Translations under genes and position numbers: made by a program
In this document: positions 5,925 to 6,069 of the stretch, piece by piece
Position numbering within the stretch: the first letter of the stretch is position 1
Layout: every line of letters begins with the position of its first letter
From: Methylococcales bacterium
GTDB taxonomy: Bacteria > Pseudomonadota > Gammaproteobacteria > Methylococcales > Methylomonadaceae
Assembly (NCBI GenBank): GCA_023144875.1
Contig: JAGLEW010000148.1
Coordinates: 1 to 6,069 of the forward strand
Length of the DNA stretch: 6,069 nucleotides
Reading direction: 5' to 3'
Notes under the pieces: generated by a model
The model's input: only the letters and a program-made list of their open reading frames with translations
The model's database searches: none
What the model was told of the DNA's origin: nothing

Positions 5925-6069
5925 ATGAGTTTAACACAGCTATTTACAGATGTTGATGACTTTTGCCAATGGTTCATTCCAAAATGGGAGCAAAACCAGC
6001 TCGAAAATGGAGAGAAAAAAAGGAATCGGTCTCGTGCTTTATCGCAGAGTGAAATAATCACAATTATTA
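5925..6069 (+). CDS. IS982-family transposase, N-terminal part
   Basis: The first 48 codons of the transposase, cut by the window edge. The sequence starts MSLTQLFTDVDDFCQWFIPK and continues with WEQNQLENGEKKRNR and a SQSEIITII end. This matches the opening of IS982-family DDE transposases: a VDDFC motif, then an aromatic/tryptophan segment, an R-rich stretch and an LSxSEIxTI helix. The catalytic acidic residues lie downstream and cannot be checked, so it is unknown whether the element is intact. The ATG has an AAAAGG nine bases upstream, inside the inverted repeat described at 5851-5921. The protein cuts and rejoins the element's ends to move it. Confidence 0.88.
   Translation, partial: MSLTQLFTDVDDFCQWFIPKWEQNQLENGEKKRNRSRALSQSEIITII

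Larger units (their letters stand above)
5826..6069 (+). mobile_element. IS982-family insertion sequence, left part
   Basis: The element is identified by its transposase, which begins at 5925. The left terminus is placed at about 5826, where AACCTCAGTTCGGGATAA begins. This is 99 bases before the gene, a normal leader for IS982 elements of about 1 kb, and the same 18 bases recur at 5668. The right end, matching inverted repeat and target duplication are beyond the window, so the exact boundary is inferred. The element points away from the PepSY gene. Confidence 0.65.

Noticed and set aside
1..6069. CRISPR arrays, tRNA or rRNA genes, riboswitches
   Set aside because: No regularly spaced repeats, cloverleaf-like segments or recognisable conserved RNA motifs were seen on either strand.

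Overview
The window looks like an AT-rich gammaproteobacterial chromosome. The evidence is a short-form HisG translationally coupled to HisD, a PH-domain protein of a type I associate with gammaproteobacteria such as Acinetobacter, a small secreted PepSY protein and an IS982-family element. I cannot name the genus. Low-GC Methylococcales or sulfur-oxidising relatives would fit, but that is a guess.

Layout. (1) 1-1661, plus strand: the end of hisG and all of hisD, overlapping by ATGA. This is ordinary housekeeping DNA for histidine biosynthesis. (2) 1662-2072: no intact large gene. It holds a protein-like minus-strand reading frame broken by an in-frame TAA, an 8-bp tandem repeat, and a 21-codon hydrophobic minus-strand ORF with a good ribosome binding site inside a 10-bp inverted repeat. 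(3) 2073-4244, minus strand: one long gene for an exported, beta-rich, multi-module protein of 723 residues with no recognisable enzyme motif. (4) 4245-4578: 334 bases of probable decayed coding sequence. (5) 4579-5206, minus strand: a bacterial PH-domain gene split by a +1 frameshift. Its true start is about 70 bases upstream of the longest open frame. (6) 5207-5362: a divergent regulatory region with a 9-bp hairpin and a good Fur-box candidate. (7) 5363-5665, plus strand: a small secreted PepSY-domain protein. (8) 5666-5825: a second copy of the IS-end motif and a hairpin. (9) 5826-6069: the left end of an IS982-family insertion sequence, whose transposase runs off the window. A 14-bp inverted repeat just before its start codon could hide the ribosome binding site.

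How the parts relate. Only hisG and hisD form an evident operon. The DNA from 1662 onward reads as an accessory patch: gene remnants, a broken gene, a lineage-specific secreted protein and an insertion sequence. I found no convincing new multi-gene system. The observations most worth following are the hairpin at the transposase start, the iron-type operator before the PepSY gene, the frameshift in the PH-domain gene and the architecture of the large secreted protein.
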